Positions 19,175 to 28,394 of a stretch of DNA of 64,000 nt are shown here, one piece after another; positions within the stretch are counted from its first letter, which is position 1; each line of letters begins with the position of its first letter. Under the pieces are notes generated by a model. The model ran no database searches. It was given only the letters and a program-made list of their open reading frames with translations, and was not told the origin of the DNA. A program made the position numbers and the translations under genes. The stretch is from Nocardioides alkalitolerans (GTDB lineage Bacteria > Actinomycetota > Actinomycetes > Propionibacteriales > Nocardioidaceae), in contig CP116227.1 in the NCBI GenBank assembly GCA_038184435.1, forward strand, positions 1,765,501-1,829,500, read 5' to 3'.

Positions 19175-21727
19175 TCAGAGCTTCTCGACCGGGGCGTAGC
19201 GCAGCAGCAGGCGCTTGACGCCGCTGCTGCCGAAGTCGATCGAGGCGATGGCCTTGTCGGCCACGCCGTCGACCGTGACGACGGTGCCCATCCCGAAGGT
19301 GTCGTGGACGACGCGGTCGCCGGGCGCCAGGTTGGGCACCTCGCGGGCCTTCTTCGCCTTCGCGGCCGCGTCGGCACGGGCGGCGGCCGCCGAAAAGTTG
19401 CGGCGCCCGGCCGCGGTGGGCGCGCCGAGGGGCGTGGAACCGGACCGCGACGAGCCGCCCCAGGACGACCCCAGGTCGGGACGGTTCCACGTCGTCATCG
19501 CGGCGGCGGTGCGTCGCCAGTCGACCAGGGTGGCCGGCAGCTCGTCGAGGAACCGCGACGCGGGGTTGTGCGAGGGGGCGCCCCAGGCGGACCGCACGAC
19601 GGCGCGCGACAGGTAGAGCCGCTCCCGGGCGCGGGTGAGCCCCACGTACGCCAACCGGCGCTCCTCCTCCAGCTCCTTGCGGTCCCCCAGGGCGCGCATG
19701 TGGGGGAAGACCCCGTCCTCCATGCCGCTGAGGAAGACCACCGGGAACTCCAGGCCCTTGGCGGTGTGGAGCGTCATGAGCGTGACGACGCCGTCACCGC
19801 CGTCGTCGTCGGGGATCTGGTCGGCATCGGCCACCAGGGCGACCCGCTCGAGGAAGTCGCGCAGGCCCGGCTGCACCGTGCCCGCCTCGACGTCCTCGGG
19901 GTCGGCCGACGGGCCTGCCTGCGGGTCGTCGGCGAACTCCCGCGCCACGGCGACGAGCTCCGCCAGGTTCTCGACACGCGTGTGGTCCTGCGGGTCGTCG
20001 GACTCCTCCAGCTCCGCCAGGTAGCCCGACCGGTCGAGCGCCGCCTCGAGGATCACGTCGGGACGCTCGTCGGCCGCCACCATCTGCTGCAGCTCCTCGA
20101 CCACGTCGACGAAGCCGCGGATGGCCTTCACCGACCGCGACGCGATGCCGTCGGCCCGGTGCGCGACCCGCAGGGCCTCCCAGTACGTCGTGCCCTCGCG
20201 CGCCGCCAGCGCCGCCACGCACGCCTGGGCCCGGTCGCCGATCCCCCGCTTCGGGGTGTTGACCACCCGGCGCAGCGAGATCTCGTCGGCCGGGTTGGCG
20301 AGCATGCGCAGGTAGGCCAGCGCGTCGCGGACCTCCTTGCGCTCGTAGAACCGGACGCCCCCGACCACCTTGTAGGGCAGCCCGACGCGCACGAAGATCT
20401 CCTCGAACACGCGCGACTGGGCGTTGGTGCGGTAGAACACCGCGACGTCGCCGGCCCGCACTCCGTGGTCGTCGGTCAGCTTGTCGATCTCGTCGGCGAC
20501 GAAGCGGGCCTCGTCGTGCTCGTCGTCCGCGACGTAGCCGACGATCGGCTCCCCGTCCCCCGCGTCGGACCAGAGCCGCTTCGGCTTGCGGCCCTCGTTG
20601 TTGCCGATGACCGCGTTGGCGGCGGTGAGGATCGTCTGGGTCGAGCGGTAGTTCTGCTCGAGCAGCACGGTCGACGCGTTGGGGAAGTCCTGCTCGAAGT
20701 CGAGGATGTTGCGGATGTTGGCGCCGCGGAACGCGTAGATCGACTGGTCGGCGTCACCCACCACCATGAGCTCGCTCGGCGGCACGCGCTCCCCGCCGGA
20801 GCCACCCGCGTCGCCGGGGGCCTCGGCGCCCGCGAGCACGGAGTCGCGCGCCGCCTCGGGGTCGTCGGCGCACAGCTGGTGGATCAACGCGTACTGCGCG
20901 TGGTTGGTGTCCTGGTACTCGTCCACGAGCACGTGCCGGAACCGCCGCCGGTAGACCTCGCGCACCTCCGGGTACGCCGCGAAGAGGTGCACCGTCGTCA
21001 TGATGAGGTCGTCGAAGTCGAGCGCGTTGGCCGCCTGCAGGCGCTTCTGGTACTCCGCGTACGCCGAGGCATAGGCCTGCTCGACGCCGTTGTCCGCCTC
21101 GGCGGCCGCCTGCTCGGCGTCCTTCAGCTCGTTCTTCGCGTTGGACACCCACGCCAGCACCGCCCGCGGCTGGTAGCGCTTCGGGTCGAGGTCGAGGTCG
21201 CCCAGCACCAGGGTCATCAGCCGCTGGGAGTCGGCCGCGTCGTAGATGGAGAAGCTCGACGAGAACCCCAGCCGCTCGATCTCCTTGCGGAGGATGCGGA
21301 CGCAGGCCGAGTGGAACGTCGAGACCCACATGACGCGGGCCCGGCGACCGACGAGCGCCTCGACGCGCTCCTTCATCTCGGCGGCGGCCTTGTTGGTGAA
21401 GGTGATGGCCAGGATCGACCCCGGGTGCGCCTTGCGCTGGCTCACCAGCCACGCGATCCGGCGGGTCAGCACGCGGGTCTTGCCCGACCCCGCGCCCGCG
21501 ACCACCAGCAGCGGGGCGCCCGCGTGGACGACCGCCTCGCGCTGCGGGTCGTTCAGTCCCTCCAGGAGGGCCTCGGCACCCGATCCGCTCGGGCGGTCCG
21601 ACGCGCCCGGGGCGTCGCCCGACGCAGCCGGGGTGCGCCCCTCCGCAGACGTCGCGGAGGACGTCGACGGCGACGCCGCGGGCGGCAGGAGGTGCTCGAG
21701 GCCGGGGATCATGGAGGAGCTGCTCAT
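19175..21727 (-). CDS. pcrA: ATP-dependent DNA helicase PcrA/UvrD
   Basis: An 850-residue superfamily 1 3'-5' helicase used in DNA repair and replication restart. An N-terminal low-complexity tail (about 1-48) precedes LNDPQREAV, Walker A GAGSGKTRVLTRRI (about 77-90), Walker B DEYQDTNHAQY near 270, motif III GDADQSIY near 325 and motif VI LTRARERLY near 700. The C-terminal DRVVHDTFGMG segment is the Tudor-like RNA-polymerase contact typical of PcrA. The start is uncertain: ATG 21727 or 21712. A TAGGCT box ends nine nt before the first. Confidence 0.96.
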   Translation of the reverse strand: MSSSSMIPGLEHLLPPAASPSTSSATSAEGRTPAASGDAPGASDRPSGSGAEALLEGLNDPQREAVVHAGAPLLVVAGAGSGKTRVLTRRIAWLVSQRKAHPGSILAITFTNKAAAEMKERVEALVGRRARVMWVSTFHSACVRILRKEIERLGFSSSFSIYDAADSQRLMTLVLGDLDLDPKRYQPRAVLAWVSNAKNELKDAEQAAAEADNGVEQAYASAYAEYQKRLQAANALDFDDLIMTTVHLFAAYPEVREVYRRRFRHVLVDEYQDTNHAQYALIHQLCADDPEAARDSVLAGAEAPGDAGGSGGERVPPSELMVVGDADQSIYAFRGANIRNILDFEQDFPNASTVLLEQNYRSTQTILTAANAVIGNNEGRKPKRLWSDAGDGEPIVGYVADDEHDEARFVADEIDKLTDDHGVRAGDVAVFYRTNAQSRVFEEIFVRVGLPYKVVGGVRFYERKEVRDALAYLRMLANPADEISLRRVVNTPKRGIGDRAQACVAALAAREGTTYWEALRVAHRADGIASRSVKAIRGFVDVVEELQQMVAADERPDVILEAALDRSGYLAELEESDDPQDHTRVENLAELVAVAREFADDPQAGPSADPEDVEAGTVQPGLRDFLERVALVADADQIPDDDGGDGVVTLMTLHTAKGLEFPVVFLSGMEDGVFPHMRALGDRKELEEERRLAYVGLTRARERLYLSRAVVRSAWGAPSHNPASRFLDELPATLVDWRRTAAAMTTWNRPDLGSSWGGSSRSGSTPLGAPTAAGRRNFSAAAARADAAAKAKKAREVPNLAPGDRVVHDTFGMGTVVTVDGVADKAIASIDFGSSGVKRLLLRYAPVEKL

Positions 21728-21804
21728 CGTCGGGCCAGCCTACGTCCGGGCGCCGACGTTCCTGGCCCCGGCGACCCCGACGGACGGGGGCGCCGGGCAT
21801 CTGC

Positions 21805-22164
21805 TCAGAAGGTGTGCACGGGCGAGACGAAGATCGCGACGACGACCTCGACGATGCTGAGCGTCAGCAGCCCGAAGAACAGGCCGTCGGGGATCCGCGG
21901 CTTCCGCACGTTGGCCATGACCAGCACGAGCAGCACGAGGCCGATCGTGAACTTCACGGCGATCTTCACGTGGTCGACGTCGGCGTCGCCGGCCTCCAGC
22001 ACGCCGACGAGCAGGAGCCCGGCCACGAAGGCCGTGCCGATGCCGTCGCGCACCGGGGGCGTGATCCGCTTCTCCTCGTCGCGCACCTGCGCGAGGAGAC
22101 CGCCGATGAGGGCGGCGAAGCCGAGCACGTGCAGGAGCAGGAGGACGAGGCGCAGGATCTCCAC
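21805..22164 (-). CDS. small four-helix membrane protein
   Basis: A 119-residue protein with four hydrophobic helices (about 4-24, 43-60, 66-84 and 93-113), a histidine in the first helix (LLLLHVLGF) and one near the C-terminus. No family name was recognised; similar short proteins occur in actinobacteria. It lies downstream of the GAF regulator gene (10 bp), and may share its transcript. Confidence 0.75.
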   Translation of the reverse strand: MEILRLVLLLLHVLGFAALIGGLLAQVRDEEKRITPPVRDGIGTAFVAGLLLVGVLEAGDADVDHVKIAVKFTIGLVLLVLVMANVRKPRIPDGLFFGLLTLSIVEVVVAIFVSPVHTF

Positions 22165-22174
22165 GGACGGGACC

Positions 22175-23395
22175 CTACGGCGTCCCGGGCACGACCGGGG
22201 GCACGACCTCGAGCTCGATCTCGGGGGCGAGGCGGTACGGCGCTGTGCCGAGCACCGCCCCGAGCACGCGCCGCATGCGCGAGACCTCGGCCCGGACGGT
22301 CACCTCGTGGGTGTCGTCCCCGAACAGGTCGCGGCTCAGCGCCGCGGGCGTGAGGCCGGCGGGGCCGGCGGCCGCGACGCGCACGAGGATGTCGGCGTGG
22401 CGTCGGCTCAGGGCCCGGCGCCACTGCTCGCCGCCCGAGGTCGCCTCCAGGAGCGGCTCCCCGCGCAGGTCGAGCCGCATGCGGAGCCGCCGTTCGGCCG
22501 CCGCGGGGCGCACGAGCCACCCACCGTCGAGCCGCTCCGGCAGGCAGACCCCCAGGCCCGGCACCGCGACGGTGGTCTCGGCCCGCGGTGCGGCGATGCG
22601 GTCGCGCACGGCGATGCCGGAGCGGTGGGCCACCCAGCCGTCGTCGTCGACGACGAGGAGGGGACCCGTCGACGTACCGATGACGTGGTCGCAGGAGCGG
22701 CGCAGCCGGTCGAGGCGCTCCGCGTGCAGCTGCGCCAGGCGGGCCTCGGCGAGCCGGACCGCCGTCTCGACCAGGGCGGTGATGGCGGGGTGCATGGTCA
22801 GCGCCGGCCCGCTGACGTCGACGACGCCGAGCAGGTCGCCCGTGCGGGGGTCGTGCAGCGGCATGGCGGTGCAGTACCAGGGGTGCTGCTGGGCCTCGAA
22901 GTGCTCCGCCGAGAAGAGCTGCACGGGCGCCTGCTCGGCGAGGGCCGTGCCGATCGCGTTGGTGCCGACCTGCGACTCCGACCAGAGCGCACCCTCGCCG
23001 AACCCGAGCGTGTCGGCGCGGCGGCGCACGGCGCTCGCCCCCTCGCGCCACAGGATGATCCCGTCCGCGTCGGTGACGACGAGCAGGAAGCGGGAGGCGT
23101 CGGCGACGCTGGCGAGCGCCCGGCGCAGGTCGTCGATGACGTCGGACAGGGGCGACCTCCTGCGTCGCGCCTCCACCTCCGCGAGGGGCAGCGGGTCGCG
23201 GGCGCCGGCGCCGTCGGGGTCCAGGCCGAGCTCCAGCATGCGCCGCCAGGACCGCGCCACGACCGCCCGCGGACGCGCGCCCGGAGCGAGCCGCGTGCCG
23301 CCGAGCACGGCGTCGTGCACGCGCCGCAGCTCGCGGGCGTGGACCGTCAGGTCGGTGCCGGGTGCGACCGCGCTGAACCCCGCGCTGAACGCCAT
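22175..23395 (-). CDS. GAF-domain (AcoR-like) transcriptional regulator
   Basis: A 406-residue regulator. A linker with VVARSWRRMLELGLDPDG near 45-62 and a GAF sensor domain (about 100-230, with LWSESQVGTNAIGTAL and PWYCTAMPLHDP) are typical of the actinobacterial AcoR-like N-terminus. The C-terminus (about 330-400) is a winged-helix-like DNA-binding segment, in place of the sigma-54 AAA module of true AcoR. The ATG has GGGAGGT four nt upstream. It is divergent from the monooxygenase gene with 231 bp between, which suggests that it controls it. Confidence 0.85.
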   Translation of the reverse strand: MAFSAGFSAVAPGTDLTVHARELRRVHDAVLGGTRLAPGARPRAVVARSWRRMLELGLDPDGAGARDPLPLAEVEARRRRSPLSDVIDDLRRALASVADASRFLLVVTDADGIILWREGASAVRRRADTLGFGEGALWSESQVGTNAIGTALAEQAPVQLFSAEHFEAQQHPWYCTAMPLHDPRTGDLLGVVDVSGPALTMHPAITALVETAVRLAEARLAQLHAERLDRLRRSCDHVIGTSTGPLLVVDDDGWVAHRSGIAVRDRIAAPRAETTVAVPGLGVCLPERLDGGWLVRPAAAERRLRMRLDLRGEPLLEATSGGEQWRRALSRRHADILVRVAAAGPAGLTPAALSRDLFGDDTHEVTVRAEVSRMRRVLGAVLGTAPYRLAPEIELEVVPPVVPGTP

Positions 23396-23457
23396 GCCAC
23401 CTCCCGCTGCCGCGTGGCCCGCACCGCGTCGTACGGACCTCGGCAGCATAGGCCGCG

Positions 23458-23491
23458 CCGTGACGGGGGTCACGGTGCAACCCGGTGCAAC
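23458..23491. promoter_or_regulatory. candidate operator in the regulator/monooxygenase gap
   Basis: CCGTGAC-GGGG-GTCACGG (23458-23475) is a perfect 7-bp inverted repeat, followed by two TGCAAC direct repeats ten bp apart (23476 and 23486). It lies inside the 231-bp divergent gap; binding by the GAF regulator is a guess. Confidence 0.4.
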
Positions 23492-23626
23492 GTGGTGCGC
23501 CAGTGCGCGACGCCGTCGGCAGCCCCCGACGCCCCCGACGCCCCCGACGCCCGCAACGCGTCGCAACGCTTCCGCGGCCGAACCTGGGAGGCGTGTCCTG
23601 GGTCACACCCGATCGGAAGGAACACC

Positions 23627-25474
23627 ATGACCCAGATCGCCGAACGGCCCACCGACACGGCCCCGACCGACCACCCGACCGACCCCACGGCCCGCGCCGC
23701 CGCCTGGTTCGACCGGTTCGAGGCCGCGCTCCGCGCCCGGGACGTCGCCGGCGCCGCCGAGCAGTTCGCGACCACCAGCTTCTGGCGCGACCTCGTCGCC
23801 TTCAGCTGGAACCTGACCACCGTCGAGGACCGCGCCGGGGTCGCCGACCTCCTCACCGCGACGCTCGAGGGCACCGACCCGCACGACTTCCGCCTCAGCG
23901 AGGACGCGACCGAGGACGACGGCGTCGTCACGGCGTGGTTCGAGTTCGCGACCGCCACCGGCCGCGGCCGCGGCCTGGCCCGCCTGCGGGACGAGGACGG
24001 TCGCCTCGTCGTGTGGACGTTCCTGACGACGCTGTTCGAGCTCACGGGGCACGAGGAGCCGCGCGGCACCCGCCGCCCGATGGGCGCCGAGCACGGCGCG
24101 CGGCGCGACCGCCGCACGTGGAGCGAGCAGCGCCAGGAGGAGGCGGCGTCGCTGGGATCGACGACGCAGCCCTACGTGCTGGTCATCGGCGGCGGCCAGG
24201 GCGGCATCGCGCTCGGCGCCCGCCTCCGTCAGCTCGGCGTGCCCAGCCTCGTCATCGACAAGCACCCGCGGCCGGGCGACCAGTGGCGCAGCCGCTACAA
24301 GTCGCTGTGCCTGCACGACCCGGTCTGGTACGACCACCTGCCCTACCTGAAGTTCCCCGACAACTGGCCGGTCTTCGCACCCAAGGACAAGGTCGGGGAC
24401 TGGCTCGAGTTCTACACGAAGGTGATGGAGGTGCCGTACTGGTCCTCGACCACCGCCACGTCCGCGTCCTACTCGGAGGAGACCGGGACCTGGACCGTCG
24501 AGGTCGAGCGGGAGGGGCAGCCGCTCACGCTGCGGCCGACCCAGCTGGTGCTCGCCACCGGCATGTCGGGCAAGCCCAACTGGCCCACCTTCGACGGCCA
24601 GGACGTCTTCCGCGGCGAGCAGCAGCACTCCTCGCAGCACCCCGGCCCCGACGCCTACCGCGGCAAGAAGGTCGTCGTCATCGGCTCCAACAACTCCGCC
24701 TTCGACATCTGCGGGGCCCTCTGGGAGAACGACGCCGACGTGACGATGGTGCAGCGGTCCTCGACCCACATCGTCAAGAGCGCCTCGCTGATGGAGATCG
24801 GGCTGGGCGCCCTCTACTCGGAGCGGGCGCTCGCAGCGGGCATGACCACCGAGAAGGCCGACCTCGTCTTCGCCTCGCTCCCCTACCGGATCATGCACGA
24901 GTTCCAGATCCCGCTCTACGACCGGATCCGCGAGCAGGACGCCGACTTCTACGCCCGCATGGAGGCTGCCGGCTTCGACCTCGACTTCGGGGCCGACGAC
25001 TCGGGCCTGTTCATAAAGTACCTCCGTCGCGGCTCCGGCTACTACATCGACGTGGGCGCCGCCGAGCTCGTCGCCGACGGCGAGGTGAAGCTGGCGAAGG
25101 GCGAGGTCTCCCACCTCACCGAGGACGCCGTCGTGCTCGAGGACGGGACGACGCTGCCGGCGGACCTCGTCGTCTACGCGACGGGCTACGGGTCGATGAA
25201 CGGCTGGGCCGCGGACCTCATCAGCCCGGAGGTCGCCGACCGGGTCGGCAAGGTGTGGGGCCTCGGCTCCGACACGCCGAAGGACCCCGGTCCGTGGGAG
25301 GGCGAGCAGCGCAACATGTGGAAGCCCACCCAGCAGCCCGGGCTCTGGTTCCACGGCGGCAACCTCCACCAGTCGCGGCACTACTCGCTCTACCTCGCGC
25401 TGCAGCTCAAGGCGCGCTTCGAGGGCATCGCGACGCCGGTGTTCGCCCAGGCGGAGGTGCACCACCGGTCCTGA
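23627..25474 (+). CDS. SnoaL-like domain fused to FAD-dependent monooxygenase
   Basis: A 615-residue fusion. Residues about 22-150 form a SnoaL/NTF2-like small fold (WFDRFEAALRARDVAGAAEQF). From about 185 a flavoprotein monooxygenase follows, with FAD-binding GGGQGG near 188, a second dinucleotide motif GSNNSAFDI near 352 and the ATG-like VVYATGYGSM near 520. These features fit FMO or Baeyer-Villiger type oxygenases (actinobacterial YUC/FMO-like); the substrate is unknown. The ATG has GGAAGGAA five nt upstream. It is divergent from a GAF regulator and ends at a strong terminator. Confidence 0.9.
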   Translation: MTQIAERPTDTAPTDHPTDPTARAAAWFDRFEAALRARDVAGAAEQFATTSFWRDLVAFSWNLTTVEDRAGVADLLTATLEGTDPHDFRLSEDATEDDGVVTAWFEFATATGRGRGLARLRDEDGRLVVWTFLTTLFELTGHEEPRGTRRPMGAEHGARRDRRTWSEQRQEEAASLGSTTQPYVLVIGGGQGGIALGARLRQLGVPSLVIDKHPRPGDQWRSRYKSLCLHDPVWYDHLPYLKFPDNWPVFAPKDKVGDWLEFYTKVMEVPYWSSTTATSASYSEETGTWTVEVEREGQPLTLRPTQLVLATGMSGKPNWPTFDGQDVFRGEQQHSSQHPGPDAYRGKKVVVIGSNNSAFDICGALWENDADVTMVQRSSTHIVKSASLMEIGLGALYSERALAAGMTTEKADLVFASLPYRIMHEFQIPLYDRIREQDADFYARMEAAGFDLDFGADDSGLFIKYLRRGSGYYIDVGAAELVADGEVKLAKGEVSHLTEDAVVLEDGTTLPADLVVYATGYGSMNGWAADLISPEVADRVGKVWGLGSDTPKDPGPWEGEQRNMWKPTQQPGLWFHGGNLHQSRHYSLYLALQLKARFEGIATPVFAQAEVHHRS

Positions 25475-25495
25475 GGACCGGACCACCGGACGACC

Positions 25496-25540
25496 AGCCG
25501 GGGGTACGACGCGGGAGCGACCCGCGTCGTACCCCCGGCT
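25496..25540. terminator. bidirectional terminator, perfect 20-bp stem
   Basis: AGCCGGGGGTACGACGCGGG pairs perfectly with 25521-25540 around the loop AGCGA, between the convergent monooxygenase and universal-stress-protein genes. Confidence 0.9.
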
Positions 25541-25545
25541 CCGTC

Positions 25546-25587
25546 GGGTCCGGCGGGACGGGTCCGGCGGGACGGGTCAGGCGGGAC
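25546..25587. repeat. three tandem 14-bp repeats
   Basis: GGGTCCGGCGGGAC occurs twice and GGGTCAGGCGGGAC once, head to tail, between the terminator and the stop of the universal stress gene; a fourth degenerate unit runs into that stop codon. Confidence 0.85.
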
Positions 25588-25590
25588 GGG

Positions 25591-26061
25591 TTAGGCGCGG
25601 CGGCGCTTCGGGGCCGGGCGCACGACGAGCACCGGGCACGGCGCGTACTGCTGCACGCGCTGTGCGGTGCTGCCCAGCAGCACCCGGTCGCTGAGCCCGC
25701 GGCCGCCGCTGGCCACGACGACGAGCCCCGCGTCGACCTGCTCGGCGACCTTGATGATCTCGTTGGCCGGCGATCCGGAGCGCACCTTGCGGTGCACCTT
25801 CGGCCCCCAGCCGTCGAAGACGGCCGCGATGACGTCGATCGAGGCCTTCGCCGCGTCGCGGAAGCCGGCGACGGACGACGCCGCGTCGACGCGACCCGCG
25901 TCGGACAGCTCGTCGACGAACGAGACGGCCGCCAGCGGACGCACGACCGCGAGCACCGTGATGGCGCTCAGCGCCTCCGGCGCGGCGAGGGCCCGCAGGT
26001 GCCGGGCTGCGGCGAGGGACTGCTTCGAGCCGTCCGTGGCGACGACGACGTGCATGCTCAT
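25591..26061 (-). CDS. universal stress protein (UspA family)
   Basis: A 156-residue single UspA domain: VVVATDGSKQSLAAARHL at the N-terminus and the ATP-binding glycine-rich GRGLSDRVLLGSTAQRV near 120-136, which implies the ATP-binding type. GGAGGAG lies upstream of the ATG, which overlaps the permease stop (ATGA). Co-translation with an amino-acid permease is a recurrent pattern, in which the Usp domain may modulate the transporter. Confidence 0.92.
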   Translation of the reverse strand: MSMHVVVATDGSKQSLAAARHLRALAAPEALSAITVLAVVRPLAAVSFVDELSDAGRVDAASSVAGFRDAAKASIDVIAAVFDGWGPKVHRKVRSGSPANEIIKVAEQVDAGLVVVASGGRGLSDRVLLGSTAQRVQQYAPCPVLVVRPAPKRRRA

Positions 26062-27545
26062 CGGTGCTCCTCCCCCGTGGGTCGCTCGTCGTCCCTGCTC
26101 GTGCGCGCCGCCGCACCCGGCGGCGGCCGGGTCTCGCCCCGCCGACCGAAGGCCCGCTCCGCGACGTACAGGAGCAGGCCGAGCGCGAGGAGCCCGGCGC
26201 ACCAGAGCAGGGACGTGGGGTCGTCGACCACGACGTAGACCAACAGGCCCGCGTTGCCGACGATCCCGATCCCGAGCAGGGCGGTCGGCGCACGGAAGGT
26301 GTCGGCCGGGCGCTCGTCGCGCCGCAGCACGAACGCGGCGACGATGACGAGCGCGTAGATGAACAGGGTGAACACCACCGTGACCGTGGCGAGGCGCTCC
26401 ACCACCCCGCTCGACCCGCCGATCCCGGCCGCGTCGAGGGTGTGGCCGACGACGAGCAACGTCGTCACGACGAGCGCCGAGAAGATCAGCGCCACCCACG
26501 GGCTGCGGCGCGCGGCGTGCACCTTCGCGAAGACGCCGGGCACGACGTCCTCCCGGGCCATGCCGTAGAGGATGCGCGACTGGGTCACCAGCGCGACCAG
26601 CGTCGTGTTGGTGATCGCGACCATGGCGACGATGGCGAAGATCGTCGTCATCACGCCCACGGGCACGGGGATGATGTCGGCCTTGACGACCTCGAGCAGC
26701 GCCGCGTCGGACTCGGCCAACGTGTCGATCGGCACCGTCAGCGCCGCCGTCATCGCGACGACCACGTAGATGATCCCCGCCCCGACCATGCCGCCGATGA
26801 GGGCGCGGGGGAAGGTGCGGGACGGGTCGACGGTCTCCTCGGCCACGTTGGCCGCGTTCTCGAAGCCCGTCATGGCGAAGAAGGCGAGGGCGACACCGGC
26901 GACCACGGCGAAGACCGGGCTGCCGTCGGTGTCGAACTGCACCAGCACGGAGAAGTCCGCCTCGCCCCGGCTCACGTAGACGATGCCGATGAGCACCACG
27001 ACCGCGAGGCCGGCGACCTCGACGAACGTCATCACCATGTTGGCGACCACCGACTCGGTGATGCCGATGAAGTTCACGACCGCGAGCGACGCCACGAAGA
27101 TCACGGCGATGAGCAGCGGCGGGGGCAGCTCCCAGACCTGCGCGAAGTACGACGAGAAGCCGGTCGCCAGCGACCCCGCCGCCGCGAAGGTCGCCGACAG
27201 CATGCAGATCGTGATGATGAAGGTGAGGAACGGCTTGCCGAACGCCTTGCTCACGTAGAGCGCCGCACCGGCCGCCTGGGGGTGCTTCGTGACCAGCTCG
27301 GCGTAGGCCAGCCCGGTCAGCGTCGCGACCGTGACACCCGCGAGGAAGGCGAGCCAGAAGGCACCGCCCACCGCGGCGGCGACGGCGCCGATGAGCACGT
27401 AGATGCCCGAGCCGAGCACGTCGCCCAGCACGTAGAAGAAGAGCAACCGGCCGGAGATCGACCGTTGGAGGTTGTCGTCGTCGTCGAGCTCCGTCGAGGC
27501 CGCGTGCGCGGCCTTCGTCAGCGGGTCGTGCGCGGGGTCGGCCAT
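26058..27545 (-). CDS. APC-family amino acid permease
   Basis: A 495-residue permease with about 12 membrane helices. The N-terminal helix reads DVLGSGIYVLIGAVAAAVGG, containing the G-S/A-G-I motif that binds the amino group in APC transporters. A FAMTGFENAAN motif near 230 marks helix 6. The substrate is not determined. ATG 27545 is preferred over an upstream in-frame start because GGAAGG precedes it by about six nt. It is the first gene of a two-gene unit with the universal stress protein. Confidence 0.9.
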   Translation of the reverse strand: MADPAHDPLTKAAHAASTELDDDDNLQRSISGRLLFFYVLGDVLGSGIYVLIGAVAAAVGGAFWLAFLAGVTVATLTGLAYAELVTKHPQAAGAALYVSKAFGKPFLTFIITICMLSATFAAAGSLATGFSSYFAQVWELPPPLLIAVIFVASLAVVNFIGITESVVANMVMTFVEVAGLAVVVLIGIVYVSRGEADFSVLVQFDTDGSPVFAVVAGVALAFFAMTGFENAANVAEETVDPSRTFPRALIGGMVGAGIIYVVVAMTAALTVPIDTLAESDAALLEVVKADIIPVPVGVMTTIFAIVAMVAITNTTLVALVTQSRILYGMAREDVVPGVFAKVHAARRSPWVALIFSALVVTTLLVVGHTLDAAGIGGSSGVVERLATVTVVFTLFIYALVIVAAFVLRRDERPADTFRAPTALLGIGIVGNAGLLVYVVVDDPTSLLWCAGLLALGLLLYVAERAFGRRGETRPPPGAAARTSRDDERPTGEEHR

Positions 27546-27653
27546 GTCCTGCCTTCCGAGAGGCTGCTGGCGGGGAGGTACCCACCACGGGTGCACGCAC
27601 CCGTCCGCAGACCGGCCACTGAACCCACCGACGGAGTCGGTGTCAACCGTCGC

Positions 27654-28394
27654 TCAGAGCAGGCGGCGGTCCGAGGCCCAGCGGGTCAGCTCGTGGCGCG
27701 AGGACAGCTGGAGCTTGCGGAGCACGCTCGACATGTGGGTCTCGACGGTCTTCACCGAGATGAAGAGCTCCTTCGCGACCTCCTTGTAGGCGTACCCCCG
27801 CGCGATGAGCCGCATCACCTCGCGCTCGCGCTCGGAGAGCCGGTCGAGGTCGCTGTCGACCTCCGCCACCTGGATCGCCCCGGCGAACGCGTCGAGCACG
27901 AACCCGGCGAGCCGCGGCGAGAACACGGCGTCCCCGTCCGCGACGCGGCCGATGGCGTCGACGAGCTCCGCACCGCTGATCGTCTTCGTGACGTAGCCCC
28001 GCGCGCCCCCGCGGATCGTGCCGATGACGTCCTCGGCGGCGTCGCTGACGCTCAGCGCGAGGAAGCGCGTGCCGGGCACGGTCGTCTGCGTGCGCCGGAT
28101 GACCTCGACCCCGCCGCCGCCCGGCAGGTGCACGTCGAGCAGCACGACCGCGGGACGCTCCCGCTCCACCGCGGCGACCGCCGTGTCCACGTCGGCCGCC
28201 TCCGCGACCACGGTCACGGCCGCCGGCGCGGCCGCGAGCTCGCTCCGCACCCCCGTGCGGAACATGTGGTGGTCGTCGACCACCACGACCCGCACCGGCC
28301 GCGGCGCTGCGCCCGGCTGACCCGGCTGACCCGGCTGACCCGGCTGACCCGGCTGACCCGGCTGACCCGGTACGTCGCGTCCTGCGTCGCTCAC
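27654..28394 (-). CDS. LuxR-type response regulator
   Basis: A 246-residue NarL/FixJ regulator. After a QPG-repeat leader (residues about 9-27) comes a receiver domain (VVVVDDHHMFRTG near 36; phosphoacceptor Asp in VVLLDVHLPGG near 85; KT near 136) and a LuxR helix-turn-helix (LSEREREVMRLIARGYAYKEVA, about 185-206). The GTG start overlaps the kinase stop (GTGA) with AGGGAGG upstream, so it is coupled to the PspC-type kinase. Confidence 0.94.
   Translation of the reverse strand: MSDAGRDVPGQPGQPGQPGQPGQPGQPGAAPRPVRVVVVDDHHMFRTGVRSELAAAPAAVTVVAEAADVDTAVAAVERERPAVVLLDVHLPGGGGVEVIRRTQTTVPGTRFLALSVSDAAEDVIGTIRGGARGYVTKTISGAELVDAIGRVADGDAVFSPRLAGFVLDAFAGAIQVAEVDSDLDRLSEREREVMRLIARGYAYKEVAKELFISVKTVETHMSSVLRKLQLSSRHELTRWASDRRLL
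28312..28365 (-). repeat. six tandem 9-bp repeats inside the response regulator gene
   Basis: CCCGGCTGA is repeated six times without a mismatch, coding for six QPG units near the regulator's N-terminus. The kinase C-terminus just upstream also has QPGQPGHPGQPG. In-frame slippage would change only linker length. Confidence 0.9.

Noticed and set aside
19304..25474. 2056-codon plus-strand frame spanning pcrA and the monooxygenase
   Set aside because: Only its final 615 codons (from 23627) are real; the rest is antisense to PcrA and the GAF regulator.
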